Part shown: in pieces, positions 47,303-57,463 of the stretch
Layout: each line of letters begins with the position of its first letter
How positions within the stretch are numbered: position 1 is the stretch's first letter
Source: Marinifilaceae bacterium
Lineage (GTDB): Bacteria; Bacteroidota; Bacteroidia; Bacteroidales; Marinifilaceae
DNA: 64,000 nucleotides
NCBI GenBank assembly: GCA_025210485.1
Contig: JAOARN010000076.1
Span: 1-64,000 of the forward strand
Reading direction: 5' to 3'
Position numbers and translations under genes: made by a program
The notes under the pieces: model-generated
Databases searched by the model: none
What the model was told of the DNA's origin: nothing
The model's input: only the letters and a program-made list of their open reading frames with translations

Positions 47303-47534
47303 ATTTAAACTTGAGATAAATCTATAATTCTAGATTATTTATTCTTATAGATATTTAACAAAATTTAATAAGCTATCAAATGATACATTCTTAATTTTGT
47401 AAGGTTTTAGTATTATTTAATCAAAACACAAACCCATACATATCAAATTTTGTTTGTTTATAGCTTTATAAGAGTTTATCTTTAAACTAAAATATTAGTT
47501 ACGCAAACTAAATTAAATTTATATTTCTAGAAAA

Positions 47535-49166
47535 ATGAATCTCATTAAAAAGATCAGCATATATTCCTGCTTCAGTATTTTCTGTGCTAATGGATTGTCA
47601 GCACAATGCGGGATATCAAACAATCAATCAACTGATTACAAAAACTCCAAATATTTAAACTGGTGCATAAAAGACCCACAAAACACTGAATTTCAAGGAG
47701 TATCAGTAAACAAACTATACAAGTCATTTCTTAAAAACCAAAAAGCCACAAAAGAGATAATTGTAGCCGTTATTGATAGTGGAGTAGATATCGAACATGA
47801 GGATTTGGTTGGTAAAATATGGCAAAATCAGGATGAAATTGCTGATAACGGGATTGACGATGACAATAATGGATATATTGACGACATAAACGGCTGGAAC
47901 TTTTTAGGCAATACAAAAGGTGAAATCCTTGAATTTGAAAATCTTGAATATGTTAGAATATTCAAGAGCCTATCACAAAAATATGACACTATCACGAGTG
48001 AAGAAGAACTAGCCTATAAAGACCGCAAAGACTACTACCTTTTCAGAGAACTGCAAACAAAATATTATAAGGAACTAACCGAAAAAAATGAACGTGCTAA
48101 AGAAATAGAAGAACTTGAATTAAGATTCAATATAATAGAGAAACTTCTTGAGACAGAACTTAAAGACAAGGATTTAAACTACAGTAATGTTAAAAATTTA
48201 AATTCAAAAAGCGCATTCATAAATAATGCAAAAAATGCATACTTAAGCTTTCATGATGCTGGTGTTACCAAAAAAGATTTAATCAAATTAAAAGACAACA
48301 ACAGCAATTACATAAATAAATTTCTTAACATAAATTACAATCCCCGAGAAATAATCGGAGACAACCCTTCTGACTTAAGCCAGAGAAATTATGGAAATCC
48401 AAATGTAATCGGTTCAGGTGCAGATCATGGAACATTTGTAGCTGGTATAATAGCAGCAAACAGAAATAATAATATCGGAATTGATGGAATTTGTGACAAT
48501 GTAAAACTAATGTGCCTTAGAGTGGTTCCAGGTGGTGACGAAAGAGATAAAGATGTCGCACTAGCTGTAAGATATGCCGTCGACAATGGTGCAAGAATCA
48601 TAAATATGAGCTTTGGCAAGTATCATTCTCCTCAGAAAGAAATGGTAGATGATGCTATTAAATATGCAGAACAAAAAGGAGTTCTAATAATACATGCAGC
48701 TGGTAATGATGGCATTAACATTGATAGAAACGCACACTACCCTGACCCCCAATACCTCAACAAAGGCAAAGCAAATAACATAATTACCGTTGGAGCTTCT
48801 GGCCCTAATTTAGACAAAAATGTTGCAGGTGATTTTTCAAATTATGGTAAAAACAAGGTAGATATTTTTGCACCAGGTGTGAAAATACTATCTCTGAATG
48901 TTGATGATAAATATGAAATTGCTGATGGGACAAGCTATTCGGCTCCAGTAGTGTCAGGTATAGCAGCCTTATTATGGTCTCATTTTCCAGATCTAAAATA
49001 CATGGATATTAAGAATGCAATACTGAATTCTTCCAACAAATTAGAATTAAAAGTTCTAAAACCAGGAGAAAAAAGCAAAATGGTAAAATTCAATAAACTC
49101 TGCACTAGTGGCGGAATAGTAAATGCCTATAATGCTTTCGAATATCTAAAAACCAACAATATATAA
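47535..49166 (+). CDS. S8 family subtilisin-like serine protease
   Basis: 543 residues. Signal peptide at 1-23 (ends LSAQ). Catalytic triad: D81 (AVIDSGVD), H298 (DHGTFVAG) and S467 (GTSYSAP); oxyanion Asn in AAGNDG. About 217 residues lie between Asp and His, against 30-50 in standard subtilisins; the extra part is a helical, charged insert (about 120-275). A Ca-site-like DDDNNGYIDDINGW lies at about 108-121. No C-terminal sorting domain is seen. Probably periplasmic or secreted. Monocistronic with its own terminator; not clearly linked to the kinase upstream. Confidence 0.93.
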   Translation: MNLIKKISIYSCFSIFCANGLSAQCGISNNQSTDYKNSKYLNWCIKDPQNTEFQGVSVNKLYKSFLKNQKATKEIIVAVIDSGVDIEHEDLVGKIWQNQDEIADNGIDDDNNGYIDDINGWNFLGNTKGEILEFENLEYVRIFKSLSQKYDTITSEEELAYKDRKDYYLFRELQTKYYKELTEKNERAKEIEELELRFNIIEKLLETELKDKDLNYSNVKNLNSKSAFINNAKNAYLSFHDAGVTKKDLIKLKDNNSNYINKFLNINYNPREIIGDNPSDLSQRNYGNPNVIGSGADHGTFVAGIIAANRNNNIGIDGICDNVKLMCLRVVPGGDERDKDVALAVRYAVDNGARIINMSFGKYHSPQKEMVDDAIKYAEQKGVLIIHAAGNDGINIDRNAHYPDPQYLNKGKANNIITVGASGPNLDKNVAGDFSNYGKNKVDIFAPGVKILSLNVDDKYEIADGTSYSAPVVSGIAALLWSHFPDLKYMDIKNAILNSSNKLELKVLKPGEKSKMVKFNKLCTSGGIVNAYNAFEYLKTNNI

Positions 49167-49172
49167 AACTAT

Positions 49173-49207
49173 AAAAAAACAGGAATCAGAACGGTTCCTG
49201 TTTTTTT
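49173..49207 (+). terminator. Terminator after the subtilisin gene
   Basis: The stem AAAAACAGGAA/TTCCTGTTTTT with a 9-base loop and a T-run, 6 bases after the stop codon. Confidence 0.88.
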
Positions 49208-49339
49208 ATATATTGATTATAAATATACTTTTTAGATATTTTTCAAAACAACAATACCAAACTTGCTTCATGACAATATAATATTATTTTTTTTTGAAAT
49301 CGAAACCAAATTAAACTAAATCATATATACTAATTAGTA

Positions 49340-49840
49340 CTATTGAATAATTAATTCCTCAGTTAACAAAGTTGCCTCACGATTAAAACACTTAATAAGA
49401 TTCACAATAAATAGTTTAAATTGCGTATTAAATTTCTTCAATTTAAGCCCAACATCAGCTGCATCTGCTAAACTTTCCAAGTTCCAGATCAAGATATTAT
49501 CAGCTAATTTAGATTTAAGAGATTTAATCATATCCGATTTAGAAGATTCAGACTTCAAGCTAATGTCCTCAGGAATAAAATCGAAAACATAATTTGGAAA
49601 TATTTTTTTTAATTCAGTATCCAAGGCATTAATGTATTCCAACAATATACTAGAATATTGAAAATAAGCATCCTCCGATAAATCATTTTTACTTTCTATT
49701 TCTAATTCCTGAATAGCAGATATATATTTAGAATTAACAAGCAAAAGATACGCCTCTAGCCTAGCTATTTGATTTTCTTTTACATTTGGCTGTGCACTAT
49801 AAAAATCAAGAATTCTGGAAATTTTATCAAAATCATTCAT
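49340..49840 (-). CDS. Hypothetical cytoplasmic helical protein
   Basis: 166 residues, no family recognised. No signal peptide or TM helix; composition is helical with many Leu, Ile, Lys, Glu and Ser. Parts such as IARLEAYLLLVNSKYISAIQELEIE look amphipathic. It stands alone between convergent and divergent neighbours. Codon use looks ordinary, so I accept it as a real gene of unknown role. Confidence 0.6.
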   Translation of the reverse strand: MNDFDKISRILDFYSAQPNVKENQIARLEAYLLLVNSKYISAIQELEIESKNDLSEDAYFQYSSILLEYINALDTELKKIFPNYVFDFIPEDISLKSESSKSDMIKSLKSKLADNILIWNLESLADAADVGLKLKKFNTQFKLFIVNLIKCFNREATLLTEELIIQ

Positions 49841-50344
49841 AATATGTCAATTTTAAATTAATAAAACTGGAAGCTTATCTGTTTATGATAAATAAATTGA
49901 ATTTGTATTTTCAATATCAAATAAAACAAAAATTCATTATAACAATTCTTCCAAATAATAAACTCAAGAAATTAACAAATCTATTATTCCATTTTTGTGA
50001 ATAATAAACAGCTCAACTATATGTTAATAACTTTATACAAAAATAGCAGAACATAAGTAAAATACAAGTTTTTTAACAAAAAAGTTTAATATTTACCAAT
50101 GAATTCTCGAATATTCCAAAAAATTATCGATAAATTTCAGAATTTAATCAAAATCAAAGTTTACAAGTTTGAATATCTGCACATTTACGAAAGCAAAATA
50201 TTAAAACAAAGATTAATTTAAATAAGAAATTTTAAAATATTTAAAAACATCAAAATTAAATCTTATTTTTTTTGATTAATTAATAGGAATTAAGCTAAAA
50301 TTTAAGATTTTTGTTTTTTTAATTCTAATTGAAAAAAGAATATT
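49841..50344. other. AT-rich gap upstream of kdsA
   Basis: About 500 bases between divergent genes, very AT-rich, with no feature I can support. Confidence 0.5.
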
Positions 50345-51163
50345 ATGACTAACAAAATATCTATCATAGAAAACTGTAAATCAGACAATTTTATTTTACT
50401 TGCAGGTCCATGCGCTATTGAAGGAGAAGAAATAGTAATGGAAATAGCAGAAAAAATTGTCGATATCACAAATAGATTAAATATACCATTCGTATTCAAA
50501 GGCTCATATCGCAAAGCCAATAGATCTAGACTAGACTCATTTACGGGTATTGGAGATATAAAAGCTTTAGAAATTCTAAAGAAAGTTGGTGATAAATTCA
50601 ATATTCCTACAGTTACCGACATTCACTCAGCAGAGGAAGCTGAGATGGCTGCCAAATATGTAGATATTCTTCAAATCCCTGCATTTTTATGCCGTCAAAC
50701 TGACCTATTAGTTGCAGCTGCCAAAACTGGGAAATACGTAAACATTAAAAAAGGACAATTCCTTTCAGCAGAGTCAATGAAATTCGCAGTGAACAAGGTT
50801 CGTGAATCAGGAAATGACAATGTCATGCTAACTGATCGAGGAAATATGTTTGGGTATCAAGATATGATTGTGGATTACAGAGGTATTCCTGAAATGCAAA
50901 AAAACAATTGTCCTGTTATATTAGATATAACCCACTCTCTGCAGCAACCTAATCAATCTGCTGGAGTTACAGGAGGGAAACCTGAATTAATTGAAACCAT
51001 AGCTAGAGCTGGTATGGCTGTAGGTGTAGATGGTATTTTCATCGAAACACACCCTGACCCTGCTAATGCAAAATCGGACGGTGCAAACATGTTAAAACTT
51101 GATTACCTTGAAAATTTGCTTGTAAAATTACTAGAAATCAAAAAACTTGTAAGTAAATTCTAA
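50345..51163 (+). CDS. kdsA: 3-deoxy-D-manno-octulosonate 8-phosphate synthase
   Basis: 272 residues. It joins phosphoenolpyruvate and arabinose 5-phosphate to make KDO8P for lipopolysaccharide. Motifs: LLAGPCAIEGEE (18-29), FKGSYRKANRSR, PTVTDIHS, IPAFLCRQTDLL, GYQDMIVDYRGI and IETHPDPANAKSDG. C23 in GPC marks the metal-dependent class (as in Aquifex; the E. coli type has Asn). The next gene, hutI, starts 23 bases on, although the two pathways are unrelated. Confidence 0.97.
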   Translation: MTNKISIIENCKSDNFILLAGPCAIEGEEIVMEIAEKIVDITNRLNIPFVFKGSYRKANRSRLDSFTGIGDIKALEILKKVGDKFNIPTVTDIHSAEEAEMAAKYVDILQIPAFLCRQTDLLVAAAKTGKYVNIKKGQFLSAESMKFAVNKVRESGNDNVMLTDRGNMFGYQDMIVDYRGIPEMQKNNCPVILDITHSLQQPNQSAGVTGGKPELIETIARAGMAVGVDGIFIETHPDPANAKSDGANMLKLDYLENLLVKLLEIKKLVSKF

Positions 51164-51186
51164 AAACTAACTTAATTAATCAAAAT

Positions 51187-52443
51187 ATGAATCTTTTAAT
51201 TAAAAACATAAAAAAATTAGTTCAAGTTGAAGAAAATCCAGTAAAATGGGTTGCCGGTAAAGACATGGCTAATTTGAATTGCATAGATAACGCCTACCTT
51301 TTAGTAAAAGAAGATAAAATTGAAGATTTTGGAAGCATGGATAATATTCCAGACTTCGATAACAATGACAATTTCGAATACCTTCAAGAAATAGATGCAA
51401 CTGGTAGAATGATTCTCCCAAGTTATTGTGATTCACATACACATCTTGTATACGCAGGAAGTAGAGAAATCGAATATACCGACAAAATAAAAGGACTTTC
51501 ATACGAAGAAATTGCTAAACGTGGTGGAGGGATATTAAATTCATCGAAATTAATGGAACAAGCCAGCGAAGACGAGTTATACGAAGCTGCTTTAGATAGA
51601 ATAAAAGAGATCATATCTTTAGGCACGGGTGCTGTCGAAATAAAAAGTGGCTATGGATTAAGCCCTGAGACAGAGATCAAAATGCTTAGAGTGATTAAAA
51701 GATTAAAAGAGACAACTCCGATTACTATAAAAGCAACATTTCTTGGTGCTCATGCTTTTCCAGCAGAATATAAAAATGGAAGAGAAGATGAATACGTTGA
51801 TTTGATCATAAACGAAATGATTCCAATGGTTGCTTCAGAAGAACTAGCAGATTATATTGATGTATTTTGCGATAAAGGCTTCTTCACAGTTGAACAAACA
51901 GACAGAATACTTAACGCAGGGATGAAATATGGTCTTCGTCCAAAAATTCACGCAAACGAATTAGATTATTCTGGTGGAATTCAAGTTGGAGTTAAATACA
52001 ATGCCCTATCGGTAGATCATTTAGAGTATGTAGGCGAAAAAGAAATAGAATGCTTAAAAAACTCAGAAACCATGCCAACTGTATTACCTGGAGCAGCATT
52101 CTTCTTAAACATGGTGTGTTCTCCTGTTAGAGATATGATGAATGCAGGTCTTCCAGTTGCATTAGCATCTGATTTCAACCCTGGATCATCGCCGTCAGGA
52201 AACATGAAATTTGTTATGTCTTTAGCTTGTGTTAATTACAAAATGCTACCACAAGAAGCAATTAATGCATGTACTATAAATACTGCATATGCAATGGGAT
52301 TAGAAAAAACTCATGGTAGTATAGCAAAAGGTAAAATTGCTAATTTTTATATCACCAAAGAAATACCAAGTATCGAGTATCTTCCATACGCATATGGAAG
52401 TCAACTTGTAGATCAGGTTATTTTAAATGGTGAGATTATCTAA
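51187..52443 (+). CDS. hutI: Imidazolonepropionase
   Basis: 418 residues. It opens 4-imidazolone-5-propionate to N-formimino-L-glutamate in histidine breakdown. Amidohydrolase fold: H84 and H86 in DSHTHLVYAG bind metal, followed by KIHANELDYSGG, DHLEYVGE and ASDFNPGSSPSGN, all typical for HutI. Full length. Its product is the substrate of the next gene, ftcD, 162 bases on. hutH and hutU are not in the window. Confidence 0.96.
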   Translation: MNLLIKNIKKLVQVEENPVKWVAGKDMANLNCIDNAYLLVKEDKIEDFGSMDNIPDFDNNDNFEYLQEIDATGRMILPSYCDSHTHLVYAGSREIEYTDKIKGLSYEEIAKRGGGILNSSKLMEQASEDELYEAALDRIKEIISLGTGAVEIKSGYGLSPETEIKMLRVIKRLKETTPITIKATFLGAHAFPAEYKNGREDEYVDLIINEMIPMVASEELADYIDVFCDKGFFTVEQTDRILNAGMKYGLRPKIHANELDYSGGIQVGVKYNALSVDHLEYVGEKEIECLKNSETMPTVLPGAAFFLNMVCSPVRDMMNAGLPVALASDFNPGSSPSGNMKFVMSLACVNYKMLPQEAINACTINTAYAMGLEKTHGSIAKGKIANFYITKEIPSIEYLPYAYGSQLVDQVILNGEII

Positions 52444-52605
52444 AAAAATATATTACTATTGTTTTAGAATATAAATGATTTAACAAAAATGGAAATTTAT
52501 TAAATTCTATTTTTGTAAATATCATAATTAAACTAAATCACTGTTTAAATATTATAAACAATAAAATACTAATATATAAACTAACTATTGAAAACTAAAC
52601 GATAA

Positions 52606-54297
52606 ATGAAAAAGTTAATTGAATGCGTTCCTAACTTTAGTGAAGGAAACGATATGAACATCATTAACCAAATTACTGCTGAGATTGAAGCAGTTGATGG
52701 TGTTAGCTTAATTGATGTAGACCCAGGTAAAGCTACTAATAGAACAGTAGTTACAATGGTAGGTACTCCAGAAGAAGTTTGTGAAGCTGCATTTAGAGCT
52801 GTTAAAAAAGCAAAAGAATTAATCGACATGAGCAAACACACAGGAGCTCACCCTCGTTTTGGTGCTACTGATGTTTGTCCATTAGTTCCTGTTGCTAATA
52901 TTACTATGGAAGAAACTGTAGAATATGCTCACAAATTAGCTCAAAGAATTGGAGAAGAAGCTGGTGTTCCTGTTTATTGTTACGAAAATGCTGCTAGAAC
53001 AGAAGAAAGAAGAAACCTTGCTATCTGTCGTGAGGGTGAGTACGAAGCAGTAAAAGATAGAATTGGAACTACTGAATGGAAACCAGATTTTGGTCCTGCT
53101 GAATTTACTGATAGCGTTGCTAAATCAGGTGTTACTGCTGTAGGTGCAAGAAATTTCCTTATTGCATACAACTTCAACTTAAATACCACTTCAACTAGAC
53201 GTGCTAATGCAATTGCATTCGACGTTAGAGAAAGAGGTAGAACAAAAAGAGAAGGAAACCCTATCACTGGTAAAATCGTAAAAGACGAAAACGGAAAACC
53301 AGTAATGATTCCTGGAACACTAAAAGCAACTAAAGCTATCGGTTGGTTTATTGAAGAATTTGGCGTAGCTCAAATTTCAATGAATATGACTGACATCTCA
53401 GTTACTTCAATTCATGAAGCTTATGATGAAGTATGCGCTAAAGCACATGCTCGTGGTATTAGGGTTACTGGTTCAGAACTAGTAGGTGTTGTACCTTTAA
53501 AAGCAATGTTGGATGCAGGTAAGCACTTCTTGAGAAAACAAGGACGCTCTACAGGTATTTCTGATAAAGAAATTATCAAAATCGCTGTTAAATCTTTAGG
53601 TTTAGATGAATTATACCCATTCGAACCAAAGAAAAAAATCATCGAATATATACTTGAAGACAACAAACAAAAGAAACTTATCGACCTTAACTTAACTGAG
53701 TTTGTTGATGAAACTGCTTCAGAATCTATGGCTCCAGGTGGAGGTTCTATTTCTGCTTATATGGGTGCTATGGGCGCTGCTTTAGGGGGAATGGTAGCCA
53801 ACTTATCTGCTCACAAACCAGGCTGGGATGACAGATGGGAAGAATTTTCTGACTGGGCTGAGCAAGCTAAAGTTTGTCATACAAAATTAGTTGCATTAGT
53901 TGATGAAGATACAAATGCATTTAACAAAATCATGGATGCTGTTAGAATGCCAAAAGCAACTGATGAAGAAAAAGCTGCTAGAAAACAAGCTATGGAAGAT
54001 GCAACTAAATTTGCTACTATGGTTCCATTCCAGACTATGGAAATCTGTTTAGCAAGCATGGATGTTGCTAAAGCTATGGCTGAAATTGGTAACCCTAATT
54101 CTGTAACTGATGCTGGTGTTGGCGCATTAGCAGCTAGATCTGGTGTGATTGGTGCATTTATGAATGTAAAGATCAATGCTGCTGATTTAGAAGACAAAGA
54201 ATGGGCTGCTGACATTATTGCTAAAGGTCAAGAAATTGTTGACAAAGCAGTTGCTTTAGAACAAGAGATTGTTGATATGGTAAATGCGAAAATCTAA
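52606..54297 (+). CDS. ftcD: Glutamate formimidoyltransferase-cyclodeaminase fusion
   Basis: 563 residues. The N-terminal domain (1 to about 300) moves the formimino group from N-formimino-glutamate to tetrahydrofolate; VPNFSEG is at 8-14 and H82 in HTGAHPRFG matches the catalytic His of the mammalian enzyme. The C-terminal domain (about 360-560; MAPGGGSISAYMGAM) then releases ammonia to make methenyl-THF. The one-chain form resembles mammalian FTCD (about 541 residues). It works right after HutI. It ends at a strong terminator. Confidence 0.96.
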   Translation: MKKLIECVPNFSEGNDMNIINQITAEIEAVDGVSLIDVDPGKATNRTVVTMVGTPEEVCEAAFRAVKKAKELIDMSKHTGAHPRFGATDVCPLVPVANITMEETVEYAHKLAQRIGEEAGVPVYCYENAARTEERRNLAICREGEYEAVKDRIGTTEWKPDFGPAEFTDSVAKSGVTAVGARNFLIAYNFNLNTTSTRRANAIAFDVRERGRTKREGNPITGKIVKDENGKPVMIPGTLKATKAIGWFIEEFGVAQISMNMTDISVTSIHEAYDEVCAKAHARGIRVTGSELVGVVPLKAMLDAGKHFLRKQGRSTGISDKEIIKIAVKSLGLDELYPFEPKKKIIEYILEDNKQKKLIDLNLTEFVDETASESMAPGGGSISAYMGAMGAALGGMVANLSAHKPGWDDRWEEFSDWAEQAKVCHTKLVALVDEDTNAFNKIMDAVRMPKATDEEKAARKQAMEDATKFATMVPFQTMEICLASMDVAKAMAEIGNPNSVTDAGVGALAARSGVIGAFMNVKINAADLEDKEWAADIIAKGQEIVDKAVALEQEIVDMVNAKI

Positions 54298-54318
54298 TTC
54301 TAGATTAGAACAAGATAT

Positions 54319-54347
54319 AAAAAGTGCCAAAATTGGCACTTTTTTTG
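54319..54347. terminator. Terminator between ftcD and the lipoprotein gene
   Basis: The stem AAAGTGCCAA/TTGGCACTTT followed by a T-run; it serves ftcD and probably the convergent lipoprotein gene, whose stop lies at 54349. Confidence 0.9.
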
Positions 54348-54348
54348 T

Positions 54349-54840
54349 CTATAGTTTACGTCCTAAAAACTTAAGCGTTATTTCTTCAAATTTAGCTTTC
54401 AAACTAGGCTGTCTTGCATAAGCATCAAATATATATTTATAAGAATTTGCTATTGCATATTCATTCAATTCATCACTTATATATTCCTTATCATAAACTC
54501 CTAAAAATTTGACAGCCGTAGATTCTAGAAGATCAAATAAGTCAGGATTAAAAGCAATACTTTCTATTAACTCCCCTATCGCAAGCCCTCTTGCTTTCCC
54601 TCTTGATTCGACTGCCTCATCTGATAATGGGAGTAATTCTTCATAGGAGTCATATAAGCCTTTACTTGCAATATCGATAAGTTCGTCTGCCACCTCTGGC
54701 TGTCTTCTTATTCCTTTAAACAAAGCTCCTATTTGTTCTATTTTTTGGGCTTTCACATCCTCTACACTCTCTACATATGTGTTATCTTCACATGAAAATA
54801 GAAAAGAAGACATCAAGATAATTAGTAGTAATTTTTTCAT
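54349..54840 (-). CDS. Small lipoprotein of unknown function
   Basis: 163 residues. The signal peptide ends in SFLFSC, with C17 lipidated and followed by EDN. The mature protein is helical and acidic (ELIDIASKGLYDSYEELLPL, FDLLESTAVKFLG). No family recognised. The stop codon lies within the ftcD terminator stem region. Monocistronic. Confidence 0.75.
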   Translation of the reverse strand: MKKLLLIILMSSFLFSCEDNTYVESVEDVKAQKIEQIGALFKGIRRQPEVADELIDIASKGLYDSYEELLPLSDEAVESRGKARGLAIGELIESIAFNPDLFDLLESTAVKFLGVYDKEYISDELNEYAIANSYKYIFDAYARQPSLKAKFEEITLKFLGRKL

Positions 54841-55095
54841 TTTGTTTAATTTAAGTTTGTAATTAGTGTATTTATCTATAGAATATAAACTACAATTCTT
54901 TATGAAAAGCTACTCTGAAAACTACAGAAATATAGACACAAAAAACCTAATTAACAAAACATTCACACCAATATAAAATCAATAATAAAAAAACTCGTAA
55001 ATCCTCCAGTCAGTAATATACCTAAGGAAGTTTAAGTAAAAACAAAAAACTAACATAATTATTGAAATCCCAATAGCAATTAGTCAATAATTGAA

Positions 55096-55905
55096 CTATT
55101 TTAATGGAGAATTAGGCTCCTTTGCCATATGATTATATGAAAGCTTATCCAATAATCTAGGAAACCATTTGCTTAACCACACTGTAAACTTTCCTTCTAT
55201 AAAGGTTAGTATTAATTCCGACTTTCTTTTTCGAATTGCTTTTGCTATATGGTCAGCACATTCTTCTGCACTCATCATCTTATCTTCATTTCTTGGTGTC
55301 TCACCTTGTGCAGACCCATCGGCTGTTCGAGCAACAGATCGAATATTAGAAGATGTAAACCCAGGTGCCGCAACTAAAACATGAACACCTTTTTTCAAAT
55401 TTTCAACACGTATGGTATCCAAAAAGCCCCGAATAGCATACTTGGATGTAGAATAGGCAGCCCTAGCAGGCAAACCAATATACCCAGCAATTGAAATAAT
55501 CCCAGCTATACTTCCTTTAGATTTTTGTATATAAGGCAAAGCATATTTAGTACAATATATAGTCCCCCACAAATTAACATCCATAAGCTCCTTAAAAACC
55601 TCTAAATCTAAATCATCAAATAATGCTCTCATGGATATTCCGGCATTGTTAATCAGAATATCTATTCGCCCAAATCTATCAACACATAAATTAATTAAAT
55701 TTTTACAATCTAACTCATTTTTCACATCTGTCTTAACACTTAAAACCTTACAGTCTAACGCTTCTAACTCCTGCTCTATTTTTTTTAATTTATCTATATT
55801 TCTCGCAGCTAAAACTATATTTGCCTTAGTCTTAGCATATTTATATGCAAGTGCTTCACCTATACCTGATGATGCACCCGTAATAATTACAACTTTCGAA
55901 TTCAT
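55096..55905 (-). CDS. Short-chain dehydrogenase/reductase
   Basis: 269 residues, classical SDR. TGASSGIG is at 9-16, NNAG at 86-89, Ser in ISIAGYIG near 138-144, and the YxxxK pair Y151/K155 (YSTSKYA). AARN after beta-2 suggests NADP(H). The C-terminal tail (FTVWLSKWFPRLLDKL) is hydrophobic and basic and may touch the membrane, as in some sphingolipid or lipid-related SDRs, but the substrate cannot be told. Confidence 0.9.
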   Translation of the reverse strand: MNSKVVIITGASSGIGEALAYKYAKTKANIVLAARNIDKLKKIEQELEALDCKVLSVKTDVKNELDCKNLINLCVDRFGRIDILINNAGISMRALFDDLDLEVFKELMDVNLWGTIYCTKYALPYIQKSKGSIAGIISIAGYIGLPARAAYSTSKYAIRGFLDTIRVENLKKGVHVLVAAPGFTSSNIRSVARTADGSAQGETPRNEDKMMSAEECADHIAKAIRKRKSELILTFIEGKFTVWLSKWFPRLLDKLSYNHMAKEPNSPLK

Positions 55906-56032
55906 CCTATTTATTTTATACTTTTATCACACGATTCACAGAAATCACATAATAAACTTGAATCTAATATTATTTTATAATCTTCACTTAACACTACAAT
56001 ATGTACGTAATTTGGCTTAGGAAAGTCTTTTG

Positions 56033-56434
56033 TCACCTTTTCCCTCCAAATCTTAAAATCAAATATCCAATAATTATTATAGCATCATAAACATAAATAT
56101 TCTTCACTGGCAACAACTCACGGTATTTGAAGAAATATAAGATTACAAAAATACCACCCAACAACATCAATGTCCATCCTATAAATTTATAATTTTTTGA
56201 AAAAAAAGATCGATTTGAAGCAATTATTTCATTGTCTATTCTATCAATTATCTTTGTTACTGTCAATTTATCATAACCTTTATCTAACAATTCCCTTCTT
56301 ATCTCTGAGTAACTCATCCCTTCTATCTTACGAGACTTATATTCACCTATTAATTCATTCAATTGATTATCTAGCATAATATTACGTATTTGATTATTGC
56401 ATAAAATTAATAAAACCAAAACTGTATTCAACAT
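56033..56434 (-). CDS. Small membrane protein with cytoplasmic helical head
   Basis: 133 residues from the first ATG; a better start is probably the Met at residue 20 (near 56377), since MLDNQLNELIGEYKSRKIEG begins a clean soluble domain. That head (about 20-75) has helix-turn-helix-like spacing (MSYSEIRRELLDKGYDKLTV). Two TM helices lie at about 83-102 and 113-128. No family recognised; monocistronic. Confidence 0.6.
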   Translation of the reverse strand: MLNTVLVLLILCNNQIRNIMLDNQLNELIGEYKSRKIEGMSYSEIRRELLDKGYDKLTVTKIIDRIDNEIIASNRSFFSKNYKFIGWTLMLLGGIFVILYFFKYRELLPVKNIYVYDAIIIIGYLILRFGGKR

Positions 56435-56521
56435 TTCTTATAATTAAAATTAAAACTTATACCGATAATTTTAATCAAACAACCCGACTTAAATTCAAGC
56501 TATGGCTTAACATAACAAGAG

Positions 56522-57463
56522 CTACAAAAAACGTGTCACCTTTAGAGGTTGGTGTCGATACTTCTCAACCAACTTTGCCCGATACAATAGGGTTAGCGCA
56601 TTTATGCCCGATTTAAACTCATTCAAAGCGCGATACCAAGAAACATAATTTTCTAAATACTTAGTCGCCACTCCTTTAAAATGATCATTAATCCAAGATA
56701 TAAATCGAGACTGATAACTTTCTACTTTTGACAAATAGACCAATTTATCGCCTTTGTTTGAGCAAATACCATGATTGTATTTTCCTTTTCTTGCAAAATC
56801 GGAAAAAACTTTATCTTTTTGAGTAATCAATAAACTCTTGTTTAACAAAGTCTTAGATAGATTACAATTCAAGGTTTTTAATGAGAATCCTTTATTCGTA
56901 ATATCGAAAATATTATTATTCCTATCAATTCCAAATACTACATGAACATCTTTTTTCTTTTTTTTATGTATAGTTTCATCTCGAATCCCTTTAAATGATT
57001 CTCTCAACTTGATATAACCACTCTCAACTATTCCACCAATCTTTTTTGCCTTTATAAATTTAGAATTAGATAAAAATCTATGTCGCCACCTGAAAGAGGT
57101 ATTCCTATGCACACCTGTATCCGAGGCAGCTTTTCTCACCGTCTGTCCTGCCTTCAAACATTTTGTGTAATTTAACCAACGTCCTTTTTTTCTCAGTCGA
57201 GCTAATGGAGTTTTTGTCAAACAATTAAATGTTTTAGAGCAATTCTTACATTTGTATCTCTGTAAATCTGATCTTTTACCCCAACGTATAAACCTATTAT
57301 TATTACAATACGGGCAAATTAAATCTTCTATATGGCTTTCTAGAATATGAGATATTCTTTTATTTCTAAGCCTTCGATCAACCTCCTCCTTCAACAATCT
57401 GAACTGAAGATTATTGAGATTTTTCACCTCCTCCAATAAGTTTTTTAGTATATTATATTCCAT
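56522..57463 (-). CDS. IS1595-like transposase, expected catalytic Asp residues missing
   Basis: 313 residues, intact frame. N-terminal zinc ribbon CPYC/CKNC (about 50-75), helix-turn-helix (GQTVRKAASDTGVHRNTSFR, about 106-125), then the ISXO2-like catalytic domain with ESFKG and the conserved block SRFISWINDHFKGVATKY and YLENYVSW. Where active relatives have VEADETYF the sequence is VESGYIKL, and where they have a SDG-type motif it reads ITQKD, so the DDE-type Asps seem lost. No terminal inverted repeats are seen. Either an inactive remnant with an intact frame or a protein with a new role. Confidence 0.82.
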   Translation of the reverse strand: MEYNILKNLLEEVKNLNNLQFRLLKEEVDRRLRNKRISHILESHIEDLICPYCNNNRFIRWGKRSDLQRYKCKNCSKTFNCLTKTPLARLRKKGRWLNYTKCLKAGQTVRKAASDTGVHRNTSFRWRHRFLSNSKFIKAKKIGGIVESGYIKLRESFKGIRDETIHKKKKKDVHVVFGIDRNNNIFDITNKGFSLKTLNCNLSKTLLNKSLLITQKDKVFSDFARKGKYNHGICSNKGDKLVYLSKVESYQSRFISWINDHFKGVATKYLENYVSWYRALNEFKSGINALTLLYRAKLVEKYRHQPLKVTRFL

